Assembly: GCA_905178155.1 (NCBI GenBank)
Contig: CAJINV010000001.1
Coordinates: 9,259,865-9,323,864 of the forward strand
DNA length: 64,000 bases
Reading direction: 5' to 3'
Source of the DNA: Amoebophrya sp. A120
Taxonomy: Eukaryota > Sar > Dinophyceae > Syndiniales > Amoebophryaceae
Under the pieces are notes generated by a model. It had not been told where the DNA came from. It made no database searches and saw only the letters and a list, made by a program, of their open reading frames with translations. Numbering within the stretch: the first letter of the stretch is position 1; each line of letters begins with the position of its first letter. Of this stretch, positions 1-10,557 are shown piece by piece. The position numbers and the translations under genes were made by a program.

Positions 1-93
1 TTTGGTTTAGTGTAAAAATAGTGGTCGGAGCATCGTTATCGTATTTTATTCTTTGTAAACAAAATTTAGCATTTTTTCCACTACAAAAACGAA

Positions 94-3000
94 ATGTCGA
101 TACAAATTTCTCATTTTTTTACGAGCGCAGCGTTGCTCGCGCGCACCATGGTGCTTCTCGGCGTGTGGACATCAACTTTCCAGATTTTTGAGAGTGTGCA
201 GGGAGCTACTACTTCGGGTCGTGAAGCATCTGCATCATTATTGCGTGCAGACTTGTTTCCCGAGAGTGCTCCACCTCCAAATCAAGGTACTCCCCCGCAA
301 AACCGACCGGTGAGCATGTTGTCGACTGCGGCGAGTAGTTTTTCTCACCATGATCACTTTACTACCGGCAGGGCAGAGGGTCTCCTTTTATCGCCAGTTG
401 AGGCAGAAATCAAAGTGGACGTCCCTGCGACGGAAATAGATCTGTCGACTTCCGACGACCGGCTTTTGACCTTGGGCAAACCGATCTTCCGCCGGCCCGG
501 TACCATGCAGCGGACCGAACTGCAGGAGCGTCGACAAGCAAGGTTGCCGTTCGGGTATCGCGACATCCTAGAAACGTACGACTCGGTGCCGGTGGAAGTT
601 GAAAACACAGGTGCTGGGCTGCCGGCGTGGTTGTTTCGCGAGGGGACCTTCTACAAGCAGAGCGGCGGGGCCTTCGACTTGCCGGATGATTTTTTCAAAA
701 GCACGAGCAGTCAATCCTCATCGGTCATTGCGTCAAATGAGCAAAAAAGAAGCTTTTCCGTCGGCCCCGCTGCTGTAGGGGGTGAAAACTGTAGCGGTGG
801 TCCCCTGAGTTCCCGCTCAGTTAGTTGCCCACCAGAACAGGCTAGCAGGGTCGTGGAAGGAGGTCTGGGCATGGGACGACCGCAGCAAAACGGAGCTTCC
901 TCGTCTGGGGATACGTCGCAACCACCACCACAGGGCGATGCTCTTGCAAGTAACCCGAAGAACATGCAGTTCCTCGATGGTCTCGCCCACGTGGTTGCAT
1001 GGCGGTTCACTTTCGACCGACAGACCGGACGGCCCGTCGTGCTGTTTTCGAACGGATTTCCGGAAACGGACGCGTACAAGCTGTATGTGAAATCCCAGGG
1101 CAAAGATCGCCGCTTCGCCGGGACAGCCGGCCTGAAGGGTGAGTACATGTTCAACCCAAATGTGAACTTCCAGCGTTGCGAATCGGGCCTGATCGCCCCT
1201 TGCTTAATCGAGGCGCCGCTACAGACCCGCATGGTCTGCATGGATCCAGAGACGTTGCAAACGAAAGATGTCGCTGGGAGATCTCGCGACTTCAACCTGT
1301 TGCTTCAGTCTGCACGGGACTGGACCGCGCAAGGCCGCGCCGAGGCGGATCGGTGTGAGCAAGTGGTTCCTCCGATCGACAACTTTCCGCACGACAGGGT
1401 AGATCCGGTGGGACGCAGTCAGTCCAGCTCGATTCTGGTTGCCGAAGAGGTTTCGAGGGCGACGGACCAACAGCCCGCGACGTACCGAATCAGTAGCGCC
1501 CCGCTGCTGCAGCGACAGCGCGACATAATCGCCTCTTGGGAGCAGCCGAATCGGGAACTTCTGCGGACGGAAACTAACAGTTTGAGACAACTGCGGACAA
1601 ATGCGTCCAGGCCCGACGAGCCGTGCGTCGAAACTGCCAGCGCCAACGCAGGCTTGAGCAGAGCCTGGTGTTTGCTGCGTTTGATCGGCATCAGGCCACG
1701 AGAACGTGACCCTGAGCAGCATCGCCAGCAGCAGGTGAGAGCGGCAGCGAAACAGGGGAAATACGCGAAAGATTTGGTTTTTCTCGCGTCGCATCAACTC
1801 GAGGTCGCTTCCCGTCGGAACTACCACGGCGGGTTCTATTTCCGACCGGGAAAAGAATGCCAAATGGGGTACCGGGTGTACCGCCTCTGCCACGATGAGC
1901 CGGAAACCGTGACGACGTTTACGGACCACAACGGCGTGCCGCAGCCCCCGGAGAACCACCGGGCTAACCGGCACACAACGAGTTCGAACCGGTGCTGCCA
2001 GGTGCTCGCAGACGACGTATTGTGCCGCGTGCGATTCAAGGACCTGTGGCGCGGCCAGGTCCCGCCGGCGAACTGCCCGTGCATGATGCACACGACGATC
2101 GAGACTGAAAATTTTGTCGTGCTCGCGGAGACCAGTCTTCGCTGGCGCCCACACGCCACCTTGAGGAACAAGGCCGCCGGGTTGGCCCCGTTCAACATGC
2201 TGAAGAGGTGGAAGACTCCCTTTTTCGAGCAGTTTGGGTTCGAGGAGTCTCTCCCCCTGGCTTTCCGGATTTACCAAAAGAACCAGGTGGACGGCACAGT
2301 GAAGTTCGTGCGCCGGGTGGTGGCGGACCACCCGGGCCACATCTTCCACGTGGCCAACGCGTACGAGGAGCGGCGGGACAGCGACCTGAAACAGCGGATT
2401 GTGATCGACGCCGACTTTCTGGACGGCTGGGCGTTCGGGCCCGGCCCGGACGTGCACGAGCAGGCCATGGTGCGGTTCGAGATCGAATTTACGCCGATGC
2501 CCTCCTCCGAGGCCGGGTTTTCTTCCAGTACGGAGGGCAGCGTGTCCGGGGAAGTGTACTCGGGCGCCCCGTCCGCGGCCTCTTCCACCACGCCCACCCC
2601 CGGCCAGTGGTTTGGGAGCTATTTCGCCGCACCCTACAACCGATCGAATGACACGGGCACTCCCGGGTTCGCATCCCCCCTACTTGGGTTTGGCGGAGGG
2701 CCTGCGGGACTACTAGCCGGCGCAGCTTCGGCGTCAAGCCGGAGTTCCGGCTCCTTTCCGTTGCTACGTGGGACGAACAACGGTGGCACCACCACCACTG
2801 GGGCTCGTCCTCGGGGGAGTAGCAGTAGCAGCAGCGCAGCAGCGGGAGGTGGACCCGTCTTACCGCAATCGCCGACGCCCAGCCCGGTACCGCCAGGTAG
2901 TAGTACAACCGGAGCAGGGGCGGGACCGCAGCCAGGACAACATCAACCAGGATCGCCACCCCCTCCACGGTCGTTTATGTCGAGCCATCCGAGCTTTTTC

Positions 3001-3438
3001 ATCACCGATCGCGTGCAGAAGAAAACGATTCTCACTGACTCCCCGGGTTTTCCGGTGATCAACCCGGCGTTCTTGCGGAAAAAGCACCGCTACGTCTTCG
3101 CGGTGACGGATAGTGAGTTTTCCAGTATTTCGCAAATCGACACCCTCGCGCAGACAACGACGGTGTGGAGACTGGCCCGGGGAAACGACCACCGCTGGCA
3201 GGTGTCCGAGCCGCAGCTGGTGTGCCGGTACACGCAGGCGCTGCCAGAGGTGGAGCTGGACGGGGTGCTCTTGGTCCCGGCAAACGACATGACGGAGGAA
3301 GTCAGCTATTTGCTTGCTTTTGACCCGAGGACCATGCAAGAACTCGCCCGGATTCGGAGTAAAGTGGACGTGAATTACGGCTTGCACAGTCAATACATCG
3401 GCCCGGAACCGGTGGACGAACTACCTTTGAAGTTTTGA
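94..3438 (+). CDS. Large secreted-looking protein, unknown function
   Basis: The open frame encodes 1,114 residues starting at the first ATG. Residues 1-37 look like a signal peptide: a short polar start, then a hydrophobic stretch (SAALLARTMVLLGVW). The protein is therefore probably secreted or on the surface, which is inference. The middle (about residues 570-690) is cysteine-containing and looks globular, with CQMGYRVYRLC and NCPCMMH. Residues about 820-960 are low-complexity Ser/Gly/Pro/Thr, followed by a compact C-terminal part ending DELPLKF. I recognise no catalytic motif or named family. Reverse-frame readings inside it are shadows. It is the first gene of an all-forward cluster, and nothing shows an intron. 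Confidence 0.75.
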   Translation: MSIQISHFFTSAALLARTMVLLGVWTSTFQIFESVQGATTSGREASASLLRADLFPESAPPPNQGTPPQNRPVSMLSTAASSFSHHDHFTTGRAEGLLLSPVEAEIKVDVPATEIDLSTSDDRLLTLGKPIFRRPGTMQRTELQERRQARLPFGYRDILETYDSVPVEVENTGAGLPAWLFREGTFYKQSGGAFDLPDDFFKSTSSQSSSVIASNEQKRSFSVGPAAVGGENCSGGPLSSRSVSCPPEQASRVVEGGLGMGRPQQNGASSSGDTSQPPPQGDALASNPKNMQFLDGLAHVVAWRFTFDRQTGRPVVLFSNGFPETDAYKLYVKSQGKDRRFAGTAGLKGEYMFNPNVNFQRCESGLIAPCLIEAPLQTRMVCMDPETLQTKDVAGRSRDFNLLLQSARDWTAQGRAEADRCEQVVPPIDNFPHDRVDPVGRSQSSSILVAEEVSRATDQQPATYRISSAPLLQRQRDIIASWEQPNRELLRTETNSLRQLRTNASRPDEPCVETASANAGLSRAWCLLRLIGIRPRERDPEQHRQQQVRAAAKQGKYAKDLVFLASHQLEVASRRNYHGGFYFRPGKECQMGYRVYRLCHDEPETVTTFTDHNGVPQPPENHRANRHTTSSNRCCQVLADDVLCRVRFKDLWRGQVPPANCPCMMHTTIETENFVVLAETSLRWRPHATLRNKAAGLAPFNMLKRWKTPFFEQFGFEESLPLAFRIYQKNQVDGTVKFVRRVVADHPGHIFHVANAYEERRDSDLKQRIVIDADFLDGWAFGPGPDVHEQAMVRFEIEFTPMPSSEAGFSSSTEGSVSGEVYSGAPSAASSTTPTPGQWFGSYFAAPYNRSNDTGTPGFASPLLGFGGGPAGLLAGAASASSRSSGSFPLLRGTNNGGTTTTGARPRGSSSSSSAAAGGGPVLPQSPTPSPVPPGSSTTGAGAGPQPGQHQPGSPPPPRSFMSSHPSFFITDRVQKKTILTDSPGFPVINPAFLRKKHRYVFAVTDSEFSSISQIDTLAQTTTVWRLARGNDHRWQVSEPQLVCRYTQALPEVELDGVLLVPANDMTEEVSYLLAFDPRTMQELARIRSKVDVNYGLHSQYIGPEPVDELPLKF

Positions 3439-4071
3439 TGAGACAATTATGTCACTGACATCGTGACCTGAATGACCACAAAGATGGTACTGAAAGGACT
3501 GTGAGATCAATGAGAATACAGACGAACAGAAGGAGAGAATTTGCTTCTTCTTGCACTTAGAAAAGTTACTTATCGCAGAAGACAGAGAAAGCTCGACGTC
3601 GTGGGTTCTCTTACAGTAGTAGGAATGTTGCATATGGAACGAATGCTTCGGGATAAAATACGCACAGAAACAACGCATACTTACGCGCATACATTTTGCT
3701 TCATTTTTATCTAAAGCTTGACGATAACGCATTTTTTGAGAAAAGGCACTCACTTTTGCGACAACGAAGAGGCGATGGTTTTTGGCTCCTCGGCACATCA
3801 GCGACGCCGTGTAGTTGCACTCAATTTTTTGTTCCCCCCTGCATTGCTAGGGATCATTGCTAAATTCTCACTTTGTCTTCACTCCGGTATGCCTATGTGT
3901 CAGAAGGGAGAGCGTATTGAATTCCGATATTCAGGCTGCGTGCTTGTCGTGCAGTTTACGCCTTCTTTCTACCTTGTTGAAGTAGAAATGTTCAAAAAGA
4001 TATAGGCCCGTAACTGTCGCTTTCGTCTTTGCGCGAAATACAAAGAAGCGTTTTTCGAAAGAACACGGAAG
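3439..4071. other. Intergenic, AT-rich
   Basis: This 633-base spacer is A/T-rich with scattered stops. Short open stretches on either strand lack codon bias or recognisable protein sequence. I see no RNA gene or repeat here; it presumably holds the 3' and 5' untranslated parts of the flanking genes. Confidence 0.5.
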
Positions 4072-5026
4072 ATGACGCGCAACACGGTTTCTTTGGTTGT
4101 GTCTGTGGCGCTCAGCCAGACGTTCAGCTTTGCCGCCGGCAAGGCGAAGACGGAGGCCGACGCTGTCCGCGAAACCTCGCTGGAACGCAACCGTTCCCGG
4201 AAGGAGTTTTTCAAAAAGTACAAGAAGCAGCGGCACCAGAGTTTGGTGTGGCAGCAGGCGGGGTGCATTCTGGATGCACACGAGAAGGTCTGCGACGATG
4301 ACGCGCCGAAGAACAGCAAGTACGCTGAGAAACTACACATCCGGCTGCTGGAGGAAAGTTTGAATCCGTTGTCGCACGAGAACATGTTCCTGTGCTGCTG
4401 TCCCCGGCCCTACAAGACCTGCGGGCGGAACAAGGTCGACAAATTCTGCCTGAAGGAGGTGGCGGCCATGAAAAAGCGCATCACGGGCATCAATCCCGAC
4501 CACGATGACGCGGCGACTGAGATGCAGAAGGAGCTGCAGAAACTGCGCGGGCGTCTCATGGACAACGCGATGAAGGGAAAAGTCAACGAAAAAGACGCAG
4601 TTTTTATGAAGGTTTGGTTTGCCCTGTAGTCTTGGTTCTCGTGAGATCATCTGGTGGTAAAAAATTTTGCGACTTGAGTGACAAAAAATATTTAGAGATC
4701 TCTTGTATCAACAGAAATGTATCGCTCTCCAGTATCCTCACTAAAAAAAAACCCAGGACGAATCCGAAAAGTCGGTGGTGGCGCCGATGGAGCCGTTTAC
4801 CTATTGCACCAAGGAGCAGAAACTGTACCACACCCGGCCGGACTTGAAGTGCGACATGCTCACGTGGCAGTTTGAGGAGCTCTCGGACGGCAACAAGCCG
4901 GAGTTCAAGCAGGACGAGTGCCCCTTCGTGCGGATCCACCAAGCGAAGCGGCAGAAAGCGGACAAGCGCAAGGATCACATGTACAACAAAAAGAACTGGG
5001 GCCCCTTGCAACAGCTCCTCGACTAG
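4072..5026 (+). CDS. Cysteine-rich secreted-looking protein, two exons
   Basis: Exon 1 is 4072-4611 and exon 2 is 4757-5026. They are joined by a canonical GT-AG intron of 145 bases (4612-4756, donor AAG|GTTTGG, acceptor CCCAG|GAC) in phase 0, giving about 269 residues. Without splicing the frame stops five codons into the intron. Residues 1-22 (MTRNTVSLVVSVALSQTFSF) resemble a signal peptide. The mature part is rich in Lys/Glu and has spaced cysteines, including the CCC cluster in FLCCCPRPYKTC and further Cys in exon 2 (YCTKEQ, KCDMLTW, DECPF), consistent with an extracellular disulphide-bonded protein. The family is not recognised. Secretion is inferred from the N-terminus only. Confidence 0.7.
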
Positions 5027-6122
5027 GAAAAAGGAAAAACTCCAACCTCGTTCGCGGTTTGTTATTCTCTGTATCACAGAAAGCAGGTGAAAGTTGTAGT
5101 TGTAGATCAAGCATACAAGAATAGGATCGGTCGCGATCAGTCTATCATGCGTGTTAGGGATGCAACCTTGACGTCGAGTTGTCGGGTCCTGTGGTACTAG
5201 CATGACAAACCGAGGACGAGTGCCTTTTCTCGTTTTACACTGTGAATATGGAGGCTGAGGAGCCAATCGAGCCCGACACGGAGATGGAGAAGGCGGAGCT
5301 GTAGCGGAGCTACGAGCGGGAAAAAAACAAAGCAGGTGCCGACGAGAAAACTAAAAATAAGTAGCAACTACGTAATGTACAACATGTCAGAGTTCGATGT
5401 CAGATAGAGGATGACAAATCTAGCATCTCGGGTGGAAGTTCGTTGATTTCCTTGCTGTCGTACGAATTGACGTGAAGCTTTGTTACTAGTTTTTTTTTTA
5501 CATTTAGGCCAAAGTTGTCGCAGAAAGACCAACTTGTTTCGTTGTCCATGAATTATTTTTTTTCAAAAAATGGTCTCTCTACTACGTGCTTGTTTGACAA
5601 AACGAAAATTTTTGCAGATAGTTCAGTTTTTGCATTTTAAGGTAGAAATAAACTTGTGACGCAGGCGCAGCAGGAGCAGATGAATCTTGAAACTCCGATG
5701 CCTATGCCCAGCAGCCTGTCGGTGCTGCTGAGTATGCTGGCGTTGAAAAACCTTTTCGTTGTAGTTTTTGGGTCAAAGGGAGCAAGTGTGGAAACATCTA
5801 AAACTACGTCAAAGCCGTGCCGGTGCATGGCTAGGTGCACTGGTTTGTTTGGTCTTTTAGTCGACCACTGCAAGTGACGTCTCTGGTGACCGCTTGCTTT
5901 TTGGCAGGCTACGTCCGCTCGGGCGGGTGTGCGGGGTGTCGTTTATGAAAGGTTTATCGTGACTGAACCGAAGGGGAAAAGAAAAGGACAGAAGGATAGA
6001 GTGCAGTCGTAAAAAACCAAGGGCTAGTAGAAGCTAGGGCTCGACTAGTACTCACTTAATTCTATCATTTCTTTTCCAGGATGAAGCGTTTCGTTTGCAA
6101 ATTCACCCAAGCAGACTTTATA
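5027..6122. other. Intergenic with possible coding fragments
   Basis: About 1.1 kb with no convincing gene. A short acidic ORF at 5248-5304 (MEAEEPIEPDTEMEKAEL) and a 73-codon ORF at 5656-5877 with a hydrophobic segment look mildly protein-like. They could be exons of an unresolved gene or decayed coding sequence. A pyrimidine-rich tract ending in CCAG at about 6079 could be a 3' splice or trans-splice acceptor just ahead of the SNF2 gene. Confidence 0.3.
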
Positions 6123-9100
6123 ATGGCGCCGAAGCGACAGAAGCGCAGCACAACCGGTGAAGCCACTACCGGTCCCGGGACTGATATCGCTGATGAGGGG
6201 CGGTCAGCAAAACGGCGGAAAGAGGACAGTTTTTCACAGAGCGCGTGGCAGGAGGTGGTCGAGGACGAGACAAAATGGAAGCAGATTCGAGACACCGTGA
6301 ACGCGCTTCGGCACGGGCGGGAGGTCGAGGCGTTTCGCTACCGAGCGGTCTCAAGTCTTGGTGAAAACTCCTCCCCACCCGCTGCGGAGCCGCAAGGTGC
6401 GAAGGGAAGTTGGATCAAGGTCCAGGGAATCGCGAGCAAGGGTGGCTCCCTTGGTAAAATCTTTCCTTGTTCCTCCTGCTCCGACGGCAAGAAAGTGCGT
6501 GTCGTGCTGGAAATACTTGGCCGAGAGGAAGGCGCGTCGCACGGTGGCCAGCATCGGGCGACCCAACAAAATTATGTCGCGGGTTCATCTTCCGGATCTG
6601 CTTCCGCGGCTTCGGGGTCTGGAGTTGTAGGTGGCGCCAGCGAGAGTGCAGTTGCCGATACCACGGGGGAGCCGATTTTTCATCTGTCTAGCAACATGGA
6701 CGGCCCCGAAGCCGACGAGCCCCCGGGCTGGTCGACGGAGCCGGCCAAGAAACTGCGAAAAGAGCAAAAGCAAGCGTTGCATTGGATGCAGGACCGGGAG
6801 CAGGAGAGTCGCAGCAAGGAGGGAAAGAAGATGAGTTACGTTGTGGCGAAGCGGCAAGTGAAAAAGGTTTTGTACCCTGACTGGGCGACTGTAAAGTTGC
6901 AGGAGGAGATTGAGTGCTCGGGCGGAGTGTTGGCCGATAAGCCGGGAACTGGAAAAACAGTCACAATGCTGGGGCTCATTCAGGTTCTTGCGTGTTTTTT
7001 GTGTAAAGGCAAGTTATTCGGAGGCCGTTATTCGGAGTCGCACTCTGCGCCCCCTCTCATGTATGTTTCCACGGACGATGCATCGATCGACACTATGGCT
7101 CTTTCATGCAAACTTTTCATTTTACAGGCCGACCTGGCGTCTACAAGCAGCGCGAATGTTCCTTCTTCATCTTTTTTACGTGAAGACCAGACGAGCTGTT
7201 CGACCTGCGGGGTACAACACTGATTCTGGTTCCGGAGCAGCTTCTTTATCAGTGGCAGAGCGAGGTCAAGAAGTTTTTGGAGGGTGCAAACTTGCAGGTG
7301 CGCGTTGTGGTGGATTACATTGAACTCCGACGCCTGACACTAGGTCAGCTGAAGAGCGCCCATATACTGCTCGTGCCGTACTCTCTGTTCGAGCACGAAA
7401 ACATATACAAACGGGAGGTGGATCTCGCAAAAACTTCTGGCTCCTGGAGAAACCTGCACCCCTCGGCGCAAACCCGAGCCGGTTTGCGGAGGTGGGCCAG
7501 GGGCTTGATCTTGGACGAGAGAACGCGCCAGGACTCCGCGGCAGAAGCGGCTGCTAGTAGCACGGCCGCCTCGACAGGAAACAACGCGGCCGCGGGTCCG
7601 GGACAAAATGGAGCGGCTCCTGTCGTCGGGTCGTCTAGCTCGTCCTCCTCGTCATCTCGCGGTGCAGTTGCAGTTGCAAGCGTGGCGACAGGGGCCCCAT
7701 CGTCGTGTGCGGTTGCGGGGGCTTTTGACGATCCCTTTTTTGCTCCGAAGACGGGTAAAGCCAAGCGAGGCGCCAAGGCAAAGGCTGCAGCGAAACCAAA
7801 AACCATCGACGACGAGAAATTTATTCCATTGCAGCTCTGCTACTTTCGCCGCATTGTTTTTGACGAAGTGCACGAAATTAATTGGGTTCGCTCCGACCGG
7901 CCGGAATCTAGCAGCTTCAAACGAGCCCGCTATCGCCACCTCCACGCCGCACACAAGTGGGGCCTCACCGGCACCCTGAACTTAGATCCGGTGGAGAAAG
8001 GAGATCCGCAGGCCGCACGGCTCAGCGGCCAGTTATTGCAAGCCCACCGGGAGGCCCGCTCCACAGAACAAGTAGTGAAATTGACGACCCTCCTGGAGGT
8101 GCCGATACAGGGTCCGGAAATCGAGCCGGTTGCGTATGGCTGGCAAGAAAAGGGGAAGAAGCCGACGGACCTTGCGCCGGCCGAGCAGCACTGGGTGAAC
8201 GAGATGAAGACTTGCCAGCTGACGAACGCGCAGCGATTTTTGGACTTCGCGGTGCGGCAGAACTTCAGCGCCGACGTCGAGTCTATTCGCGTCGTGTCTC
8301 ACGTGAAGACAGTGGAGCTCACACCCTGCGAGCGCCTGTTATACGTGGACAAGCTGAATGAGTTTGAGCACATGGATAGCGTGCACTTTCCCGAATTTTG
8401 GAAGAAGCTGCGGGAAGAGCTGGTGATGCTTTGCTCACACTCCTCCACCAGCATCGACGCGCGGGGTCCCGCGGCTCTCGCAGACGCGCAAAAGCAGAAG
8501 CGCGAGCAGGACTTCCGGGCCGCGGTCGAGCGGGTGCAGCTCCTCTTGAAACAGGGCGAAGTCGTGCGGCGGTGCGAGCCGAGCATGCCCGGAACGTTGG
8601 TCAGGGGAGCGGAAGCGAGAACAGCTGGCGAAAAGGCTTCCATCTGGTGGAAGACTGCGCCGTTGGATATAAATTGCGTGTCCCTCATTGAGCAGGTCGG
8701 GAGCAAGAGCTCCGAAAGCAGTGAGGCTGGTGCTGGTGGACAACCGTCTACGCTAATGGAGGTGCGGACGCGACTCGCGAGCGCTATCGGTCAAAACGCT
8801 GAACTTCCGGTGCAGGACCTGTTCTATGCTGGATTTCGGCTCGCGTCGGGTACACGAGAAGACCGAGCGTCGTTAGCGGAGTTGTTGCGTCCTCGTGTGT
8901 TGCAGGATACGCGCAACGCGTTGAAGCTTAGCAACTACGTTGGCGCTGACTTGTCCAAATTGCGGTATCTTGACCAGACTCTTGTCAGTGTGCGCGAAGA
9001 ACTCCTTGGAGAGACAAAGTCGACGATTTTGGCTGGCATAAGGTGCGAGATTGCGAGGGAGTTACGCGACACGGCAATCCCAAGCATTCTGGCTAATTAC

Positions 9101-9988
9101 CGCTTCAAGTCGTTCTTCGAGGCCAGCGTCGCGAGTTTCGGTGGCGCAAGCGACGCTGGATCTGCACGCGAATGTCCGATCTGCCTCGATGACGCAGCGA
9201 GTGAGTTTGTCGTCACACCGTGCGGACACACGTTTTGCAGGTCCTGCATGGTCGGCGTAGCAGCGAATGCGAATGCCTCTGGCTCTTTCAAGTGTCCTAC
9301 GTGCAGAAACCTTATCCCATCGAAAGCGAGTCTCTTCACGCCGGGCCAAGCGGTAGCGCAGCAGCAAAGAGAGCAAGCCGAATTGTTCGCATTGATGGAT
9401 CACAACCAGGAGCAAAGCGACGAAGCAATCGGGAAAAAGCTAGAGATGCGCCGCCTGCGCGAGGGAAAGGAGGCAACCATGGGGCAGGCTTCGAAGATCG
9501 ACGCGGTCTGCGCACTGCTGAAGGTGATCAAGCAAAAAGACCCGGAAGCGAAGGCGCTCGTGTTCTGTCAGTGGAGCACCCTGCAGGCCAAGTTGTGCAT
9601 GGCGTTTCGAGAGCGACACTTCCGTTTTCGCCAGCTGGTGGGGTCGATCGAGGGGAAGAACGAGCAGCTCCGGCTGTTCCAGGAAAGCAAGCAAGCGGCG
9701 AATGAGGAGAATCCCGACATCCTGCTCTTGAACCTCGAAAGCCAAGTGTCGGGCGCCAATCTGGTGACTGCGTCCTACATCATTTTCATCCACCCATTGG
9801 TCACCTCCGACCCGACTGCAGCGGCGGTGTCCGAGAAGCAAGCCATCGCCCGCGTCCGCCGGATCGGACAACGCAGAAAGGAAATCCACGTGTACCGGTT
9901 CGTCACCAAGGACACCGTCGAGGAGGAAATCTGGGGCGAATTGAAGAAGGCAGGGATGATGCCGGGAACGGAGGAGGCAGGGCAGTAG
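6123..9988 (+). CDS. SNF2-family ATPase with RING finger (RAD5/HLTF/SHPRH-like)
   Basis: The gene encodes a DNA-dependent ATPase of helicase superfamily 2. In order it has an N-terminal basic NLS-like start (MAPKRQKRS); Walker A in GVLADKPGTGKT (about residues 268-279); motif Ia TLILVPEQLLYQW (about 7214-7252); motif II DEVH at 7862; motif III WGLTGT; a C3HC4 RING finger (CPICLDD, CGHTFC, CPTC; 9173-9306); and the helicase C domain ending with motif VI IARVRRIGQ and VEEEIW. RING insertion between the two helicase lobes is typical of RAD5/HLTF/SHPRH DNA-damage-tolerance ubiquitin ligases. The family role is established; the exact orthology is inferred. An intron of about 200 bases interrupts the gene between motifs I and Ia. 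The donor lies near 6984-6994 and the acceptor near 7185-7195; several registers restore the frame. An in-frame ATG at about 6081 is an alternative start. Confidence 0.88.
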
Positions 9989-10557
9989 CATTGTTTATTG
10001 CTGTCGCTCGGAGCGCTATATGGATGTATTGATTCTATGCTACGATTAGGTATGTGGACGCAGAGATTGCCCCCGGTTGACCATCGCAGAATTTTTGGGC
10101 GCAGCTGCACGAAACTACGTGCGCCGTGCTTTTGCGTCCGGGTTTTATAGCGAAAAGCAGTTCCTGACTTTATCAAATTGAAATGTTAGTTAATGTTAGT
10201 CAATGTTTGTACGTGAGAGTCTCTCCGTGTGCATATCTCGAACTTAGATCAACAACAAGATAACTTCGACAGTTGTCACGTATAAATATTGTGTCAGTGT
10301 TCTCCGGGATGTGTAAAGGGCTCGCATGGATCATCACAAATTTGTTCCGACTATCTGTTTTTTTGATTGCGCGCGTAGTTGCAGCTCGTCAGATCGAAGA
10401 TTTATTCAAAGCTGTGTGCGAGAAAAGGGTTTGGATCAAACCAGCTCATGACTTCAATGAACTGGTAGTAATATAAAAAAGGTCTCAAGTTGAAGTTTTG
10501 AAAACAGCCACCGACTACTGAAAACACCCGCATACACATACGTCGTCAGTCAGGAAA
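9989..10557. other. Intergenic, AT-rich
   Basis: A 569-base spacer. It contains short local echoes of ATGTTAGT(T/C)AATGTT near 10182-10206 and an unconvincing 67-codon ORF. Nothing else was recognised. Confidence 0.4.

Noticed and set aside
1219-2457. Reverse-strand ORF of 412 codons
   Set aside because: It lies wholly inside the forward gene 94-3438, has Arg/His/Val-rich shadow composition, and carries no recognisable motif.
3421-3798. Reverse-strand ORF of 125 codons in the first spacer
   Set aside because: A/T-rich, with Cys/Ser/Phe/Lys-biased random-looking composition and no motif.
5248-5304. 18-codon acidic ORF as a gene
   Set aside because: Too short to support alone; mentioned only as a possible exon fragment within the spacer.
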